This document shows positions 1 through 12,400 of a DNA stretch of 55,439 nucleotides, piece by piece (position 1 is the first letter of the stretch; every line of letters begins with the position of its first letter). Source of the DNA: Candidatus Gordonibacter avicola (lineage in GTDB: Bacteria; Actinomycetota; Coriobacteriia; Coriobacteriales; Eggerthellaceae); the NCBI GenBank assembly GCA_019113915.1, contig DXGM01000031.1, positions 1-55,439 on the forward strand. Direction: 5' to 3'. The translations under genes and the position numbers were made by a program. The notes below the pieces were generated by a model, which worked only from the letters and a program-made list of their open reading frames with translations, did no database searches and was not told the DNA's origin.

Positions 1-3000
1 TTTCTGAGCCTATAGACCCCGAAACCTCTGACGCTTCTGGCGTGGAGGAAGTTACTGATTCTTCGAACTCGAGTGGTGATACTGCTCAGTTCTCCCAACA
101 GGTCCCACTCGACCAACCTTCCAACGAAAACAAAAACGAAAGTGCTCCTGCACAGGTTGCGGGTTCATCTGATGCGTCCGGCCAGGTAGCTGGCACGGTC
201 GTGTTGCCGGCTGATGCTAACGCGGTGTCCATCGTGAGCGATGGCCTTGTTTTCGAAATTGACGATACCACCAAAACCGCGACTCTTGTGGGTTCGGCTG
301 CAACACCGCCGAAGGGTGACCTGCTGGTGCCTGCCTCTGTGACCAGTGGTACCACCACCTACGAGGTAACTGCCATCGCGAAGAATGTGTTCGCGAAGTG
401 TTCGGAACTCACTTCCGTGTCGCTTCCTGCAACCTTGCGCGAAGTGGACCCCGACGCAGTTGCTGGGTGCCCCTCGCTCAAATCAATCACCGTCAACAGC
501 AAAAACGAAGCTTTCTCGGCTTCTGACGGCATGCTGTTCTCAAAAGACTACTCGAAACTCCTGCTCATTCCCGAGGGCATGGAGGGTGCTGCCAACATCC
601 CCGGTTCTACAACTACTGTTCCCGCCCAGGCATTGTCCCGATGCCTTCTTATGGGCTCCTCACTCACTGCCGGGGATGGCAGCGCCGCATTTACTACGCT
701 TAACGGGATGCTTTTTTCAAAGGACCTAAAGACCTTGGTTTCCTGCCCGCCGGCTATCGGGAACGCCGTCGTGCTACCTGCTGAAACGGAAACTATCGGC
801 GAGTACGCACTTGCTGGTTGTAAAGACCTGACCTCGATCACCGCACTCGGGAATGTTCGCGAGATCGACGCGACCGCCTTTGCCGACGAAGTCAAAGCCT
901 CCGCTGTAGTGGCACTCCCAGCAGGGGAGAGTAAAGCTGTCTGGGAGCAAGCCGGCTTCCAGCATTTCGCCGAACCTGCCGCGCCCGGCGCAACAACTCG
1001 CTCCGAAGTTGATGCTGAAGACGCAAGCGGTCTCGTGTTTACCCTGCTTGATGACTACACCCTCTCAGTCACCTGGGAAGGTGCCGAAGATCCCGCCGCT
1101 GACCTTGAGATTCCCGCATCCGCCGAGATCAACGGCGTAAGCTATCGCGTGAGCACCATCGCCACCAACGCCTTCGCAAACCGTGGCTCACTAACCAGCT
1201 TAAAACTCCCCGCAAGCATCACCTCTATCGGTGAAGCCGCCTTCGCAGGCTGCGCGAACCTCGCAGACATTCAACTTCCCGGGAATCTGAACGAACTAGG
1301 CGAGCGCGCCTTCGAGGCCACGAGCCTCACAGACATCTGGCTCCCCGCGAGTGTACAATACATCGGCTCTCGCGCCTTCGCTTCCTGTGAGTCCCTGACT
1401 CGTATCGTTGCTCTCGGCACCCCGCAAGTAGCCGACGACGCCCTGGTGAGCTGTGCCAACCTCTCCATCTACAGCCCCTACAACCCAGAAGGCACCTACC
1501 CCTGGAACCTGGGCCTTATCGCGAATAACAACCATCTCATGCCCTATGGCCTCACTCTCTCCGAAGAGCCCCTCCACCTGGAGACAGGCCAATCCGCCAA
1601 CCTCTTCGAAGGCACCTTCAACGAAGCCCCTGAACCCTGCGAAGTCTCCTACTCCTACGCCGCAAAACCAATTTCCGTCGACCCCGACGGCACTGTCACC
1701 GGTAAGGCCCCCGGCACCTCCGAAGTAACCGCCACCCTCACCCTCAACAATCACGAACTCGCCCGCGCCATCCGTACCGTAGAGATAACTGTAGCCTCCG
1801 AAGACGCAGGTGCCGATCTCCCTGCGAATTCCTTAACGCATGAAGAGTTCAAGGACAAAGATAGGCTCGCAACACCGATACCCCCCATTTCGTCATTCGC
1901 CCAATTGAATTCATCGATCAATCTTATGGCTGATGTTTCTGTTCCAACGGTGGGTTCCTCTTTTGAGCAGCAGGCATCCAGCGGCACCTGGTATCGCTAT
2001 ACCATCACAAACATTTCCGGCAACGCTGGACAAGTTGATGTGAGTAAAAGCACTGACGCGTCCAAGGCTCCAACTGGCGATATCGTGGTGCCTGAAGTGG
2101 TGACCTACGAGCAGGGCGGCTCGTCGTATACGTTTACCGTGACGGGTGTCGCTGATAGTGGATTCGCGAACTGTTCTTTCACGTCTGTCGCACTTCCGAA
2201 TACGGTGAAAAAACTCTACGGAGCGGCGTTCGATAAGTGCGAAAAACTCACCACGCTTCCCGCTATGCTTGGTGTCGAAGAACTTCGTTGGAACGCATTT
2301 CGCGGTTGTTCACAGTTGAAGGATGCGATACTTCCCTCAACTGTGAAGTCTGTCGATGGGCTAGTGTTCGAAGCCTGTACATCACTCGAAACGATATGGA
2401 TTCCGAAGTCAGTGACATCGTTCGGATCGGGCCCATTCGCTGGCTGTGAAAATGTTTCGTCTGTGACCGTAGAGGAAGGCTCGATGTTCCGCATTGTCAA
2501 TGGGGCATTGCTCACGGGGGATGGGAAGAAACTTATCGATAGTGCGGCGGCGCGTACCTGCGCTGTTGATGGATGCTATGCCATTCCTGAGGGAGTTGAG
2601 ATAGTCGGCAATGCGTCGTTCAAGTCGAAAAACTGGGTAAGCGCTCTTGTATTTCCGACGACGCTGAAGACCATTGATGAGGCAACCTTTGACCTGATGG
2701 GCGGCCTGAAGGAAATTCTTGATCTTTCGGGCGCTGTGGCATTCGATCCAAGTAATAAGTCGTTCTTACGCAGTGGGGATCCCGTGGTGTACTGCCCGGA
2801 GGGTGCAGTTGCGTCGTGGCAGGCTATGTCGGCGGCTGCCCAGGACTCTCCAGCCATCACCGATGCCGTTGCGTTTTCCGCAGGCCTTCCTGCAACGTTT
2901 GCTGTGCCGTCCAATTTCACGGAGGCAGCGCTTGAGCCTTCTTTGTCGATTCCTCAGGATTCGGCATTCGCGAAGGATATCACGTTCACCTGGTCGTATT

Positions 3001-6000
3001 CAGATGGCTTCGACTCCTTGGCGAAGTGTACACCATCTGCTGATGGCAAGCGGCTTTCAATGGTTCCCATAGCAGGTGCAACTGGGGAGTTCACTGCCTC
3101 TGCACAGATGACGTTCCGGGGAGGCGCTCCGCTGGCCTCGGGGTCAACAACCGTGCATGTAGCTGAACCCCACGGTGCTCTGCCTACTGTGTTCGATGCC
3201 CTCAACACCAACGAGACTAAAGCCGGCTGGTCTCTCAGCCCGGAAGGCGTGCTTAAGGTGTGGAGTGCGGAAGATGTCGCCGACTTCGGATGGGCGGACA
3301 TCGACGTGGTGACGGATCATTGGAAGCCGTTCTGCGAGTACGTCAAAAGCGTGGACGTGAGCATTACGGGCACGCCGAGTATGGCGAAGTGGTTCCAAGA
3401 CATGCACAACCTGACCGATGTCTCTCGGCTACTCATCCCCGATACTGTTAAAAATATCAAGCAGATGATGGAGCAGTGCACTTCCTTGACGACCGTGCCT
3501 GATACCTTTGTTATTCCTGCAGGAGTCGTGAATGCTCAATCTTTATTCAACTCCTGTAGCTCGCTGGTGGCGCTTCCCGCCGGGTTCGCGTTTGGGAATG
3601 CTGTGTGTAACCTTTCGTATATCGAGAAGGTGCATATACCAGACGATGTGCAGAGCATTAGCTGTCTATTTTTTGCCTGTAGTAATCTGGAAGCCATATC
3701 AGATAACTTCATTATTCCAGAGTCGGTTACCAATATGAACTCAATGTTCAACGGATGTTTCTCATTGCGTGATATTCCGGAATCCTTTCGCCTGCCCAGC
3801 AAGGTTACCACTGCAATTTGTCTTTTTCAGAACGCGTCTATACGTACCATCCCAGAGGCGCTGGGTAAATCTATTGCTTCCTCAACGAATTTGGAGGTTA
3901 TTGATCGGATGTTTAACTCGTGCAGTGAGTTGGAATCGCTGCCGTCAACGTTCGCACTTCCTCAGTCCGTGAAGAATGCGGGCGGCCTTTTTAATGGATG
4001 CAGTTCCTTGAAATCGCTGCCCGAAGGATTCAAAGTGCCAGATTCAGTGGGTAGTTCGACAAACAGGATGACTAGCATGTTCTCGAGATGCGACAGTCTG
4101 ACTTATTTGCCTGCGAGTTTCGATTTCCCTCTGGATGTAGCGAATGATTCAACGAACCCGTTTATGGCGGGCGGCACCGAGAAACTGAAAACATACTTTG
4201 CAGGTGGAGCCGATTCATCATCGAGTGTAAACAGCTACAACTGGGGCGGTCAGAACCGCGAGATCGTAACCACCGTTCCTGAGGATTCGGTGAAGGTGAG
4301 ATTCTACCTGTCCGACAGCGCGGGTGCCTTTGGCGATGTTCCGTGGTTTGAGCAGCTTGCCAAAAAAGACGCCGCTCTGGACGAACCGATCGTTCCCGGG
4401 CGCGAGGGTGCCGCATTCCTCGGTTGGTATACCACGCGCGAATGCACAACCAAGTTCAACTTCTCAGACACCTTGACAACCGACACCAAACTCTACGGCA
4501 AGTACGCCGCCGCAGCAGGACTACTACCAACAGTTCGCGATGGCGCCACAGGCGAGGAAGCTTCCTGGTCGTTCGACCGCGGCACGCTCACCATCAGGTG
4601 CGATGTGGAGGGCGCGGAGATAATGACGCTCTGGAACTTGCCAGAAAACGGCGACATCAACAGCACGCCGCGCACCGGGTACTGGAGCCCACTGCGCGAT
4701 AGGGTGGAGAAGGTTGTTATTGAAAACAACGTGCGCGTCCAGAATGATCTTCGTTTCTGGTTCTCTGGTATGACGAATCTGGTGGATGTGTCCGAGTTCA
4801 AGTTCCCCGCAGGAGCGACTGATGTTACCCACCTGTTCGCACAATGCTCAAGCTTAACATCGCTGCCCAACAATTTTGTTATACCTGATCACGTCACTAA
4901 TTTGGATGGACTGTTCCTCGGAACCGGCCTGGAAAGCTTGCCGGCGTCGTTCAAGCTGCCGTCGAACGCCACAATCCTGTCGGCAACGTTTGGGAGCTCC
5001 AAGCTTACCTCGCTGCCGGACGGTTTTACGCTACCATCAAAAGCTGCGACCACCTCTTATATGTTTTCGCAAACGCCGTTGAAGGAACTTCCTTCGACGT
5101 TCAGACTTCCCGATGAGCTGGCGAATTGCGGAGCAATGTTTGAAAGCTGCACAAACCTGGTATCTCTGCCGGCTGGTTTTACCATTCCAGCTAAGGTGAC
5201 CGACACGCGCAATATGTTCTACCAGTGCACGTCGCTTATGGCGCTTCCTGAGGGCTTTGTGTTTGCCGATGCTACTGTGTTGAAGAACGTTGCGGGTATG
5301 TTCTCGGGTTGCCTGTCTCTCACCACGCTGCCGGCAAGCCTCGACCTGCGCAGTGTGCCGTCCACGTGCGAGGGCCTAAGCAGCATGTTTAGCGTAGGAG
5401 CGCCACGTTCTACCTACGTGGTGGGGGGCGACCTTGCCAAGCTTGCCATTGCTGGAAATGATGCAGCATCATATTGGCTTGCGAACTACAAGCGAACGCT
5501 CGTAACCGATGTTGCCTCGCTGGGTGGTGCTGTAACGGTTACGTTCAAAACCAAGGTTGCCGGACAGGCTGACTGGTCAACCTATATGACGGTGCTTACG
5601 GATGCGTCCGGCAAAGTGCCTGATCCGGGAGCTCGTTCGCAGTTTGGCTACGCGTTCGATGGCTGGCGCACCGAGGCGGGGGAGGTGTTCAATTTTGGAG
5701 CGCAAACGCTCACGCAAAACACGGTGCTCTACGGCACGCTTACTCCCATCGTGCGGCTTGAAGTGCCTTCGAAGGTGCGGGTGAATGTGGCGGCTGACGG
5801 CACCCTGACGCCCGCTGTGGCGCGCGTCAGGTCGTACACGCCGGAGCCGGTTGCTTTCACGCTGGACTGCACTGAGGCGAATGCGGCTTCCGAGGTACTG
5901 CCACGTGCGGAAGATCGCGCCTCGCTTGCGGTGGAAGTGGGCGTTGGCAAGCGCACGTATCAGGTGTATTTGGGTGATACGGGAGTGGGCGGCAGTTCGT

Positions 6001-6158
6001 TCCGCGTGCCTGCGGCCACGGGGTCTGCGATGCCGGGTGAGTTGGAGCTTTCGCTCGGGCTGACGCTTCCGTCAGATGTTCGTATAAACTTCCTCGGCGA
6101 CGGCTGGAGCACCGATGTCGCTCAGCTGACGTATCGAGCCGCAGTACTTGCCTCGTGA
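1..6158 (+). CDS. Giant BspA-like leucine-rich-repeat surface protein 1 (5' end outside window)
   Basis: The open frame runs from base 3 (S-E-P-I-D-P-E-T...) to TGA at 6156-6158, about 2,051 residues. The internal GTG at 42 is not the real start, because the first codons match residues 45 onward of the two downstream paralogs, so the signal peptide and poly-G run lie just left of the window. Seen in order: LRR_5-type repeats (AFAGC.NL, SIGEAAF), a BIG2-like domain around nt 1,540-1,800, more LRR_5, and two modules beginning near nt 3,171 and 4,518. Each module has a header (LPT...W...GTL.I), BspA/DUF285-like repeats (MF..C.SL..LP..F.IP) and an InlB-type B-repeat (FLGWYTTRECT; FDGW). A conserved C-terminal beta-rich domain follows from about nt 5,757. 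There is no LPXTG signal or C-terminal membrane anchor. The family is secreted and often adhesin-like; the ligand is unknown. Confidence 0.93.
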   Translation, partial: SEPIDPETSDASGVEEVTDSSNSSGDTAQFSQQVPLDQPSNENKNESAPAQVAGSSDASGQVAGTVVLPADANAVSIVSDGLVFEIDDTTKTATLVGSAATPPKGDLLVPASVTSGTTTYEVTAIAKNVFAKCSELTSVSLPATLREVDPDAVAGCPSLKSITVNSKNEAFSASDGMLFSKDYSKLLLIPEGMEGAANIPGSTTTVPAQALSRCLLMGSSLTAGDGSAAFTTLNGMLFSKDLKTLVSCPPAIGNAVVLPAETETIGEYALAGCKDLTSITALGNVREIDATAFADEVKASAVVALPAGESKAVWEQAGFQHFAEPAAPGATTRSEVDAEDASGLVFTLLDDYTLSVTWEGAEDPAADLEIPASAEINGVSYRVSTIATNAFANRGSLTSLKLPASITSIGEAAFAGCANLADIQLPGNLNELGERAFEATSLTDIWLPASVQYIGSRAFASCESLTRIVALGTPQVADDALVSCANLSIYSPYNPEGTYPWNLGLIANNNHLMPYGLTLSEEPLHLETGQSANLFEGTFNEAPEPCEVSYSYAAKPISVDPDGTVTGKAPGTSEVTATLTLNNHELARAIRTVEITVASEDAGADLPANSLTHEEFKDKDRLATPIPPISSFAQLNSSINLMADVSVPTVGSSFEQQASSGTWYRYTITNISGNAGQVDVSKSTDASKAPTGDIVVPEVVTYEQGGSSYTFTVTGVADSGFANCSFTSVALPNTVKKLYGAAFDKCEKLTTLPAMLGVEELRWNAFRGCSQLKDAILPSTVKSVDGLVFEACTSLETIWIPKSVTSFGSGPFAGCENVSSVTVEEGSMFRIVNGALLTGDGKKLIDSAAARTCAVDGCYAIPEGVEIVGNASFKSKNWVSALVFPTTLKTIDEATFDLMGGLKEILDLSGAVAFDPSNKSFLRSGDPVVYCPEGAVASWQAMSAAAQDSPAITDAVAFSAGLPATFAVPSNFTEAALEPSLSIPQDSAFAKDITFTWSYSDGFDSLAKCTPSADGKRLSMVPIAGATGEFTASAQMTFRGGAPLASGSTTVHVAEPHGALPTVFDALNTNETKAGWSLSPEGVLKVWSAEDVADFGWADIDVVTDHWKPFCEYVKSVDVSITGTPSMAKWFQDMHNLTDVSRLLIPDTVKNIKQMMEQCTSLTTVPDTFVIPAGVVNAQSLFNSCSSLVALPAGFAFGNAVCNLSYIEKVHIPDDVQSISCLFFACSNLEAISDNFIIPESVTNMNSMFNGCFSLRDIPESFRLPSKVTTAICLFQNASIRTIPEALGKSIASSTNLEVIDRMFNSCSELESLPSTFALPQSVKNAGGLFNGCSSLKSLPEGFKVPDSVGSSTNRMTSMFSRCDSLTYLPASFDFPLDVANDSTNPFMAGGTEKLKTYFAGGADSSSSVNSYNWGGQNREIVTTVPEDSVKVRFYLSDSAGAFGDVPWFEQLAKKDAALDEPIVPGREGAAFLGWYTTRECTTKFNFSDTLTTDTKLYGKYAAAAGLLPTVRDGATGEEASWSFDRGTLTIRCDVEGAEIMTLWNLPENGDINSTPRTGYWSPLRDRVEKVVIENNVRVQNDLRFWFSGMTNLVDVSEFKFPAGATDVTHLFAQCSSLTSLPNNFVIPDHVTNLDGLFLGTGLESLPASFKLPSNATILSATFGSSKLTSLPDGFTLPSKAATTSYMFSQTPLKELPSTFRLPDELANCGAMFESCTNLVSLPAGFTIPAKVTDTRNMFYQCTSLMALPEGFVFADATVLKNVAGMFSGCLSLTTLPASLDLRSVPSTCEGLSSMFSVGAPRSTYVVGGDLAKLAIAGNDAASYWLANYKRTLVTDVASLGGAVTVTFKTKVAGQADWSTYMTVLTDASGKVPDPGARSQFGYAFDGWRTEAGEVFNFGAQTLTQNTVLYGTLTPIVRLEVPSKVRVNVAADGTLTPAVARVRSYTPEPVAFTLDCTEANAASEVLPRAEDRASLAVEVGVGKRTYQVYLGDTGVGGSSFRVPAATGSAMPGELELSLGLTLPSDVRINFLGDGWSTDVAQLTYRAAVLAS

Positions 6159-6302
6159 GAGCGCGATACTATTTGTGAAGAAACTGTGAATTAGCGGGTT
6201 TGCTGAAAAGTATCTTAGTTAACCTGCGCGGAATATATTCTACCTGCGGTTATCACCTTGGGCGCCCTGGCTTCTCCTTGTGATGGGGGAGTGAGGGTGC
6301 CC

Positions 6303-6330
6303 TTCACATTCCCTTGGCGCGTGCTACTAT
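6303..6330 (+). promoter_or_regulatory. Promoter of LRR gene 2
   Basis: -35 TTCACA at 6303-6308, 16-bp spacer, -10 TACTAT at 6325-6330. The same hexamers and spacing occur upstream of LRR gene 3, which supports the call. The start would be near 6,337, leaving a leader of about 68 nt. Confidence 0.65.
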
Positions 6331-6359
6331 GCCGAACATATCCCGCATTTGTGGGGTAT

Positions 6360-6377
6360 GTGCATCGGGAAATGCAC
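6360..6377 (+). promoter_or_regulatory. Conserved leader palindrome, LRR gene 2
   Basis: GTGCAT (6360-6365), loop CGGGAA, ATGCAC (6372-6377): a perfect 6-bp inverted repeat in the predicted 5' leader, identical in stem and loop upstream of LRR gene 3. It may be an RNA hairpin or an operator; function unknown. Confidence 0.5.
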
Positions 6378-6404
6378 TGGCTTTTGGAGTAAAGGGACAA
6401 GGGA

Positions 6405-9400
6405 ATGAATGGTAACCGTCGAGCTGTACGGCTCGGCAGGGTTGCGTGCGCGGTGACGCTTGCGTGTGCTCTGACGACCGGTACTCTGCCTGCATTCGCA
6501 GACACTGCTGAATCCGAAAACCTCCGGGGGGGGGGGCTTTCTGAGCCTCTAGACCCCGAAACCTCTGACGCTTCTGGCGCGGAGGGAGCTACTGATTCTT
6601 CGAACGTGAGTGGTGATACCGCTCAGTTTTCCCAACAGGTCCCACTCGACCAATCTTCCAACGAAAACGAAAACGAAAGTGCTCCTGCACGGGTTGCGGG
6701 TTCATCTGATGCGTCCGGCCAGGTAGCTGGCACGGTCGTGTTGCCCTCAGACACGGGCGCTGTTTCCATCGTGGTCGATGGCCTTGTGTTCGAAATTGAT
6801 GCTGCCACTAGCACCGCGACCCTTGTGGGCTCGGCTGCGACGCCGCCTAAGGGTGACCTGTCGGTACCTGCCTCTGTGACCAGTGGTACCACCACTTACG
6901 AGGTAGCTGCCATCACGAAGAATGCTTTCACGAAGTGTGCGGAACTCACCTCCATTTCGCTTCCTGCAACCCTGCGCGAGGTAGACCCCGATGCCCTCAT
7001 GGGTTGCACCTCTCTCAAATCAATCACCGTGAGCGCCAAGAACGAGACCTTCGTCTCGCACGATGGCATGCTCTTCACCAAAGATTATTCGCGTCTCCTG
7101 CTCATTCCCGAGGGCATGGAGGGTGCTGCCAACATCCCCGGTTCTACTATCTATGTTCCTGCCCAGGCATTTTCCCTGTGCCATCCGGGCTCCTCACTCA
7201 CCACCGGGGATGGCAGCACCGCATTTGCATCGCTTAACGGGATGTTGTTTTCCAAAGATATGAAGACCCTCGTCGTATGTCCGCAGGTGGTTGGCAGGGC
7301 AGTTGTTCTGCCGGCGGAAACGGAAGTCATCGGCGAGTATGCGCTTGCTGGTTGCAAGGATCTCGCATCAATCACCGCACTCGGGAACGTGCGTGAGATT
7401 GATCCCACCGCATTCGCCGATGAAGTTAAAGCCTCCGCAGTGGTGGCGCTACCCGCAGGGGAGAGCAAGGCCGTTTGGGAAGCAGCCGGCTTCCAGCACT
7501 TCGCTGAGCTTGCTGAGCCAGGTGCGACTTCGCGCCCGGGAGCCGAGGCCGAAGCTGCCAGTGGCTTTGTGTTTACCCTGCTTGATGACTACACGCTTTC
7601 AGTAACGTGGGAAGGTGCGGAAGATCCTGCTGCTGAGGTGGAAATCCCTGTATCCGCCGAGATCAAAGGCGTGTCGTACCGTGTGAGTACTGTAGCTGCG
7701 AACGCCTTTGCAAACCGTGGATCGCTGACGAGCATGAAGATGCCGGCCTCCGTAACCTCCATCGGCGAGGCTGCTTTCGCAGGATGTGCGAACCTCACAA
7801 GCGTGAGCCTCCCCGACACCCTGCGTGAAATAGGCGAGCGCGCCTTCGAAGCCACGTCTCTTACTAACGTGTGGCTCCCCGCTAGCGTGCAAGCAATCGG
7901 CCAGCGCGCCTTCGCCTCCTGTGAGTCACTGACGCGCATCGTAGCCCTCGGCACGCCGCAAGTGACCGACGACGCCCTGGCGAGCTGCGTCAACCTCTCC
8001 ATCTACTGCCCCTACAACGCAGACAACACCTACCCTTGGAACCTGGGCCTTCTCGCCAACAACAACCACGTGCTGCCCTATGGCCTGGCCTATTCCGAAG
8101 AGCCTCTCACTTTCGAAGTAGGCCAGCAAGCCAACCTCTTCGACAGTGGTTTGGCAGAAGCCCCCAACCCTCTGGAACTCTCCTTCTCCTACGCCGCCAA
8201 GCCCCTCTCCGTCGCCCCTGACGGCACCGTAACCGCCAAAGCCCCCGGCACCTCCGAAGTCACCGCCACCCTCACCCTTAACAACCAAGAACTCGCCCGC
8301 GCAACCCGCACGGTGGAAGTCTCCGCCACCTCTGCTCCACCTGTCGCGGAAGAGCAGCCAACTTCGAGCACAACAAGCGAACAAGAAGAGCCAGCGAACA
8401 ACGAAGCGCCTGTGATTGATCTTCTCGCGCCGCTCAATGACGAGCCTTCGACAATTTCAATAACACAGACGCTCGCAACCAGCACAACATTTGAAGCCCT
8501 CGCCCCTTCAGGCCAGATGCTGCGCTATACCGTACTCGCCACGGAAGGGACGCCTTCGGTATCCGTGGCTGCGGCGAATACTGAAATAGCGGGCGATCTG
8601 GTCATTCCGGCAATGGTCGAGCATGAAGGCATCACCTATGAGGTGACAGAGGTGGCCTACGTCGGTTTCAAAAGTTGCTTAGCCCTCACCTCAATTAGTT
8701 TTGAGCCAAACAGCAAAGTTAAAACTATTCAAGTCAGTGCATTTAATAGCTGCCAGATGGTGCAATCCCTTGAACTACCTAAAAGTCTTGAGACCATCGG
8801 TACCAATGCCTTCATGTCGCTTTACTCCCTGAAATCGGTAGTGATCCCAGATTCTGTCACAACACTGGGTGCTGCGGCCTTCATGAAATGCACGCTCTTA
8901 GAAAACGTTGTAGTAGGTTCAGGCATCACGGAACTTTCCGACAATGTCTTTGCCCATACGCTCGCGCTTGAAGAAATGAGAATTCAGGGAAGTATTCCCG
9001 AGAGCTCTCTTCATCCCAATGCTTTTGGCGGCCACCCCATGGAGAATCTCAAGGTGTTCGTCAACTCCCAAATCGATAAGACTACTTGGGAGAAGGCTAA
9101 TCAAACTAACGGATATGGCATACCGAACGAGAATATCGTGCTTGCGCAGCAGGAACTTTGCACGGTGACGTTTGAGGGCAATGGAGGCGCTCCTCAAAGC
9201 GTTCAAAGGCTTATTCCCAAAGGATCAACTATTCCTAAGATGGGCATGTCGAAGCCGGGAAATGGGTTTGCTGGCTGGTTCTTAGATGCCGACTGCACTC
9301 AGCGTTGGGACGCGTTGCAGCCGGTAGAAAGTGATATGAAGTTGCACGCGAAATGGGAACAAGACGTCGTTGACGGAGGCTTAACGTACCGCATGCGCCC

Positions 9401-12400
9401 GGACGGAAAGAGTCTCATGGTGTTTGCAGTGAGTCCTTCAGCGCTGTCGGGACGACTTGAGTTGCCTTCTTCGCATCGCTTAGGTGAGGAAAATTACGAC
9501 GTTGTTGAAATAGCACCTGAAGCCTTCGTCGGGGCGAATATCGAACTATGCGTTATTCCGGACACAGTGAACGTGATAAGTGTGAGAGCCTTTGCGGGCT
9601 GCATGGCGTTAAAGTCGGTGCAGTTCTCGGCCGACTCGATGTTAGAGAAAATCGGGGTTAACTCGTTTTCCTATACTGGGCTTGAGTCTTTAAGCTTTCC
9701 TGAAAGCTTAAAGACTGTGGACGTGTCTGCAATCAACGGCAATACATTACTCAAATTGGTAGAGTTCGCCGAGAATTCGAGTTTGGAAAGCCTCTCCCTT
9801 ACGGCCTTCAGCAACGATACCAGCCTTGAAAAGGTGAAACTTCCCGTGGGGCTACGCTCAATTGAGGAATCCGTGTTCGAGAACTGTTCGGCCCTTCGAT
9901 CTCTAGAGTTACCGAGTTCTGTAACTCGAATTGGTCTCAAAGCATTCAAAAACGCAGGTCTCACGGCCGTATCGCTTCCGGCGGGACTGAGCGCTGTGGG
10001 CGCAGAAGCATTCGCCAACTGCGCTTCGCTGAGCGCAATCTTCGCGCCCAGCAGTTTCGCTGGTGCTGGCATCGCTGCGGCATTCGACGACGCGGCAAAA
10101 GGCAACGCCACGGTCGTATTGCCCGCAGTGTCACAAGATGGCAAAAACGAACCCTTTGCGACAATGGAAGAAGTCTGGACGAAGAGTTACAACTTCACCA
10201 AGTTCTCACCCATGAGCGGTGATCTGCCTACCGACAACAACACAACGAACGCCCACTGGGAATTTACCTCCGACGGCACGCTACGCATTTGGGCTGATCG
10301 CCAGGGTGCGGTCGTGCAAAATCTTGGATGGGGCTGGAAAGCGTGGTCGACAGGTTATTGGGGTCCGGTGCGCCCCTTTGTTAAAAGGGTTGTGATGGAT
10401 GCAAACCTTGATGCACTCGATATTGATTTTTGGTTCGTCGAAATGCCGGGGCTGCTCGATATTTCGGGCGTGCGAATTCCAGTCAGTGCACAGAGCGCTC
10501 AAGGTACGTTTGCTTGCAACTCGTTCGAAAGTCTCCCTGAGAACTTCTCGCTTGCTAGTCTCAAAAAGATGCGTAACATGTTCCATTCCTGCCTAAACCT
10601 TAAAGCCTTGCCTGAAGGGCTGATTGTGCCTGACGATGCGAACGATTTGCAGGGAATGTTCATCAATTGTTCGAGCCTTGAATCTATCGGGGGAGTGCGC
10701 ATACCCCGTTCCGGCACAAACGTAAATGTTCATGGCATGCTTTCGATGACGGCCATCGCTTCGTTGCCTGAAGACTTCACGGTGCCTGATTCAGTCACGC
10801 GTTGCAACGCTCTGTTTGATAAGTGCTCGAATCTCGTAAGCCTTCCCGATGGGTTCAGGTTGTCAAACAATATTACTGAAGAGAAGGGGGCTGAAGGTAT
10901 ATTTTCAGAATGCACTTCGCTTGAAAGATTACCAGAGGGCTTTGTTATACCCGATAACATTACCTCGACCTATGGCATGTTTCTCAATTGTTCGTCGCTT
11001 ACGAGTTTGCCTGCAGGTCTGAAAATACCTTCAAAAGCCAATCTCTTTGCGCGCATGTTTGAAGGATGCACGTCGTTGGCGAGTTTACCTGCTGATTTTG
11101 ATATGCCTACCTTTTCTATTGCTCCCAGTTGGTTGGCCGGAGTGTTTGCTGTCGAAGGTCCTGCGGTACCGCTTTTCTATCCAGGAAACAAAGACTCGGT
11201 GAGGAACTATCCTTGGGGTGAAGCGAACCGTACACTCGTGACTTCTGCCAGCCAACCTCAAGGTTCGAAGACTGTTACGCTCAACTTTATATCCTCGGAT
11301 GACCCAGCCGGAGGGTCATATTGGACTACGGCCTACACCGATGAGTCTGGTTTGCTTACAGAGCCGTCAGCTGTACTTTCGCGGGTGGGCCACGTGTTCA
11401 CGTTGTGGTATGCCGACCCTGGGTGCACGCAGCGGGTGGACTTTTCGAAGGCGTTCGAAGCTGATACCACCATCTACGGCAAGCTTGCACCGGGAACACG
11501 CGAGGGCGAGTTGCCCTGTCAGGCGAACTCGGGAAGTGCTTTCTGGACTCTGACTGATGAGGGCACGCTGTATGTCAGGGGAGGAGGAGTCATCCAAGGG
11601 TTTGGTTGGTTCGACAGCCCAGATGAGAAGACGAATCACTGGGCTCCGTATCGTAGCGACATCGTGAGCGTGCAAATGTGTCCCTCTATCCGCAATAACA
11701 ACTTCTCCTATTGGTTTTATGGTTGCACGAATCTCACCGACATTTCAGGATTTGTGATGCCGGAGAACGTAGTGAACGTGGGCTCGCTTTTCCAGAAATG
11801 TAGCTCACTCAAGGTAGTGCCTGAGGGCTTCTCGCTGGCATCGAATACCATTGATACCTACAGCATGTTTGCTGGTTCGGCTATTGTTGCGCTGCCTTCG
11901 TCGTTTAAGGTGCCCGCTTCCGTGAGCAATCCTGCGGGCATGTTCTATCAGTGCAAAGATTTAGTGTCACTGCCAGCGGGTTTCAGCTTTACAAACCCCG
12001 AGGTTAAGCTGTTTAACGTGCTGCGAGACTGTCCATCGCTCACGTCGCTGCCCGACGGCTTCTCGTTCCCCTTGGATCGCGCTAACCATGCGGCTGACAA
12101 TGGTGCAGCGCCATTCGGTTGCGACGTGGAATCGGGCGCTCCGCGTGTGGCGACTTATTACCAGGGCGACGATTCCAACGTGCTCAACTTCGACTGGGCC
12201 AGTCAGAATCGTACGCTTATAACGACGGACGATGGCGTGGCTGATAGGGGGTTGTATCCGGTTGAGTATAAGGTAATGAACCCGGATACGAACGTGTTTG
12301 AAACGTCAGCCTCTGTGTTCACTAGCGATGACGGCATAGTGCCCGATCTGGGGACTCTCCAGAGAGAAGGTTATGGGTTCATAGGTTGGTTCGCTGACGA

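Larger units (their letters stand above)
6176..6404 (+). repeat. Conserved leader repeat, copy upstream of LRR gene 2
   Basis: This roughly 229-bp stretch, starting TGAAGAAACTGTGAATT, is closely similar to 15,768-15,999 upstream of LRR gene 3. It carries the promoter, a short palindrome and the ribosome binding region. With the shared N-terminal coding region it forms a long homologous tract between paralogs, so it could support recombination. It also makes up nearly all of the 246-bp gap between LRR genes 1 and 2. Confidence 0.8.
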
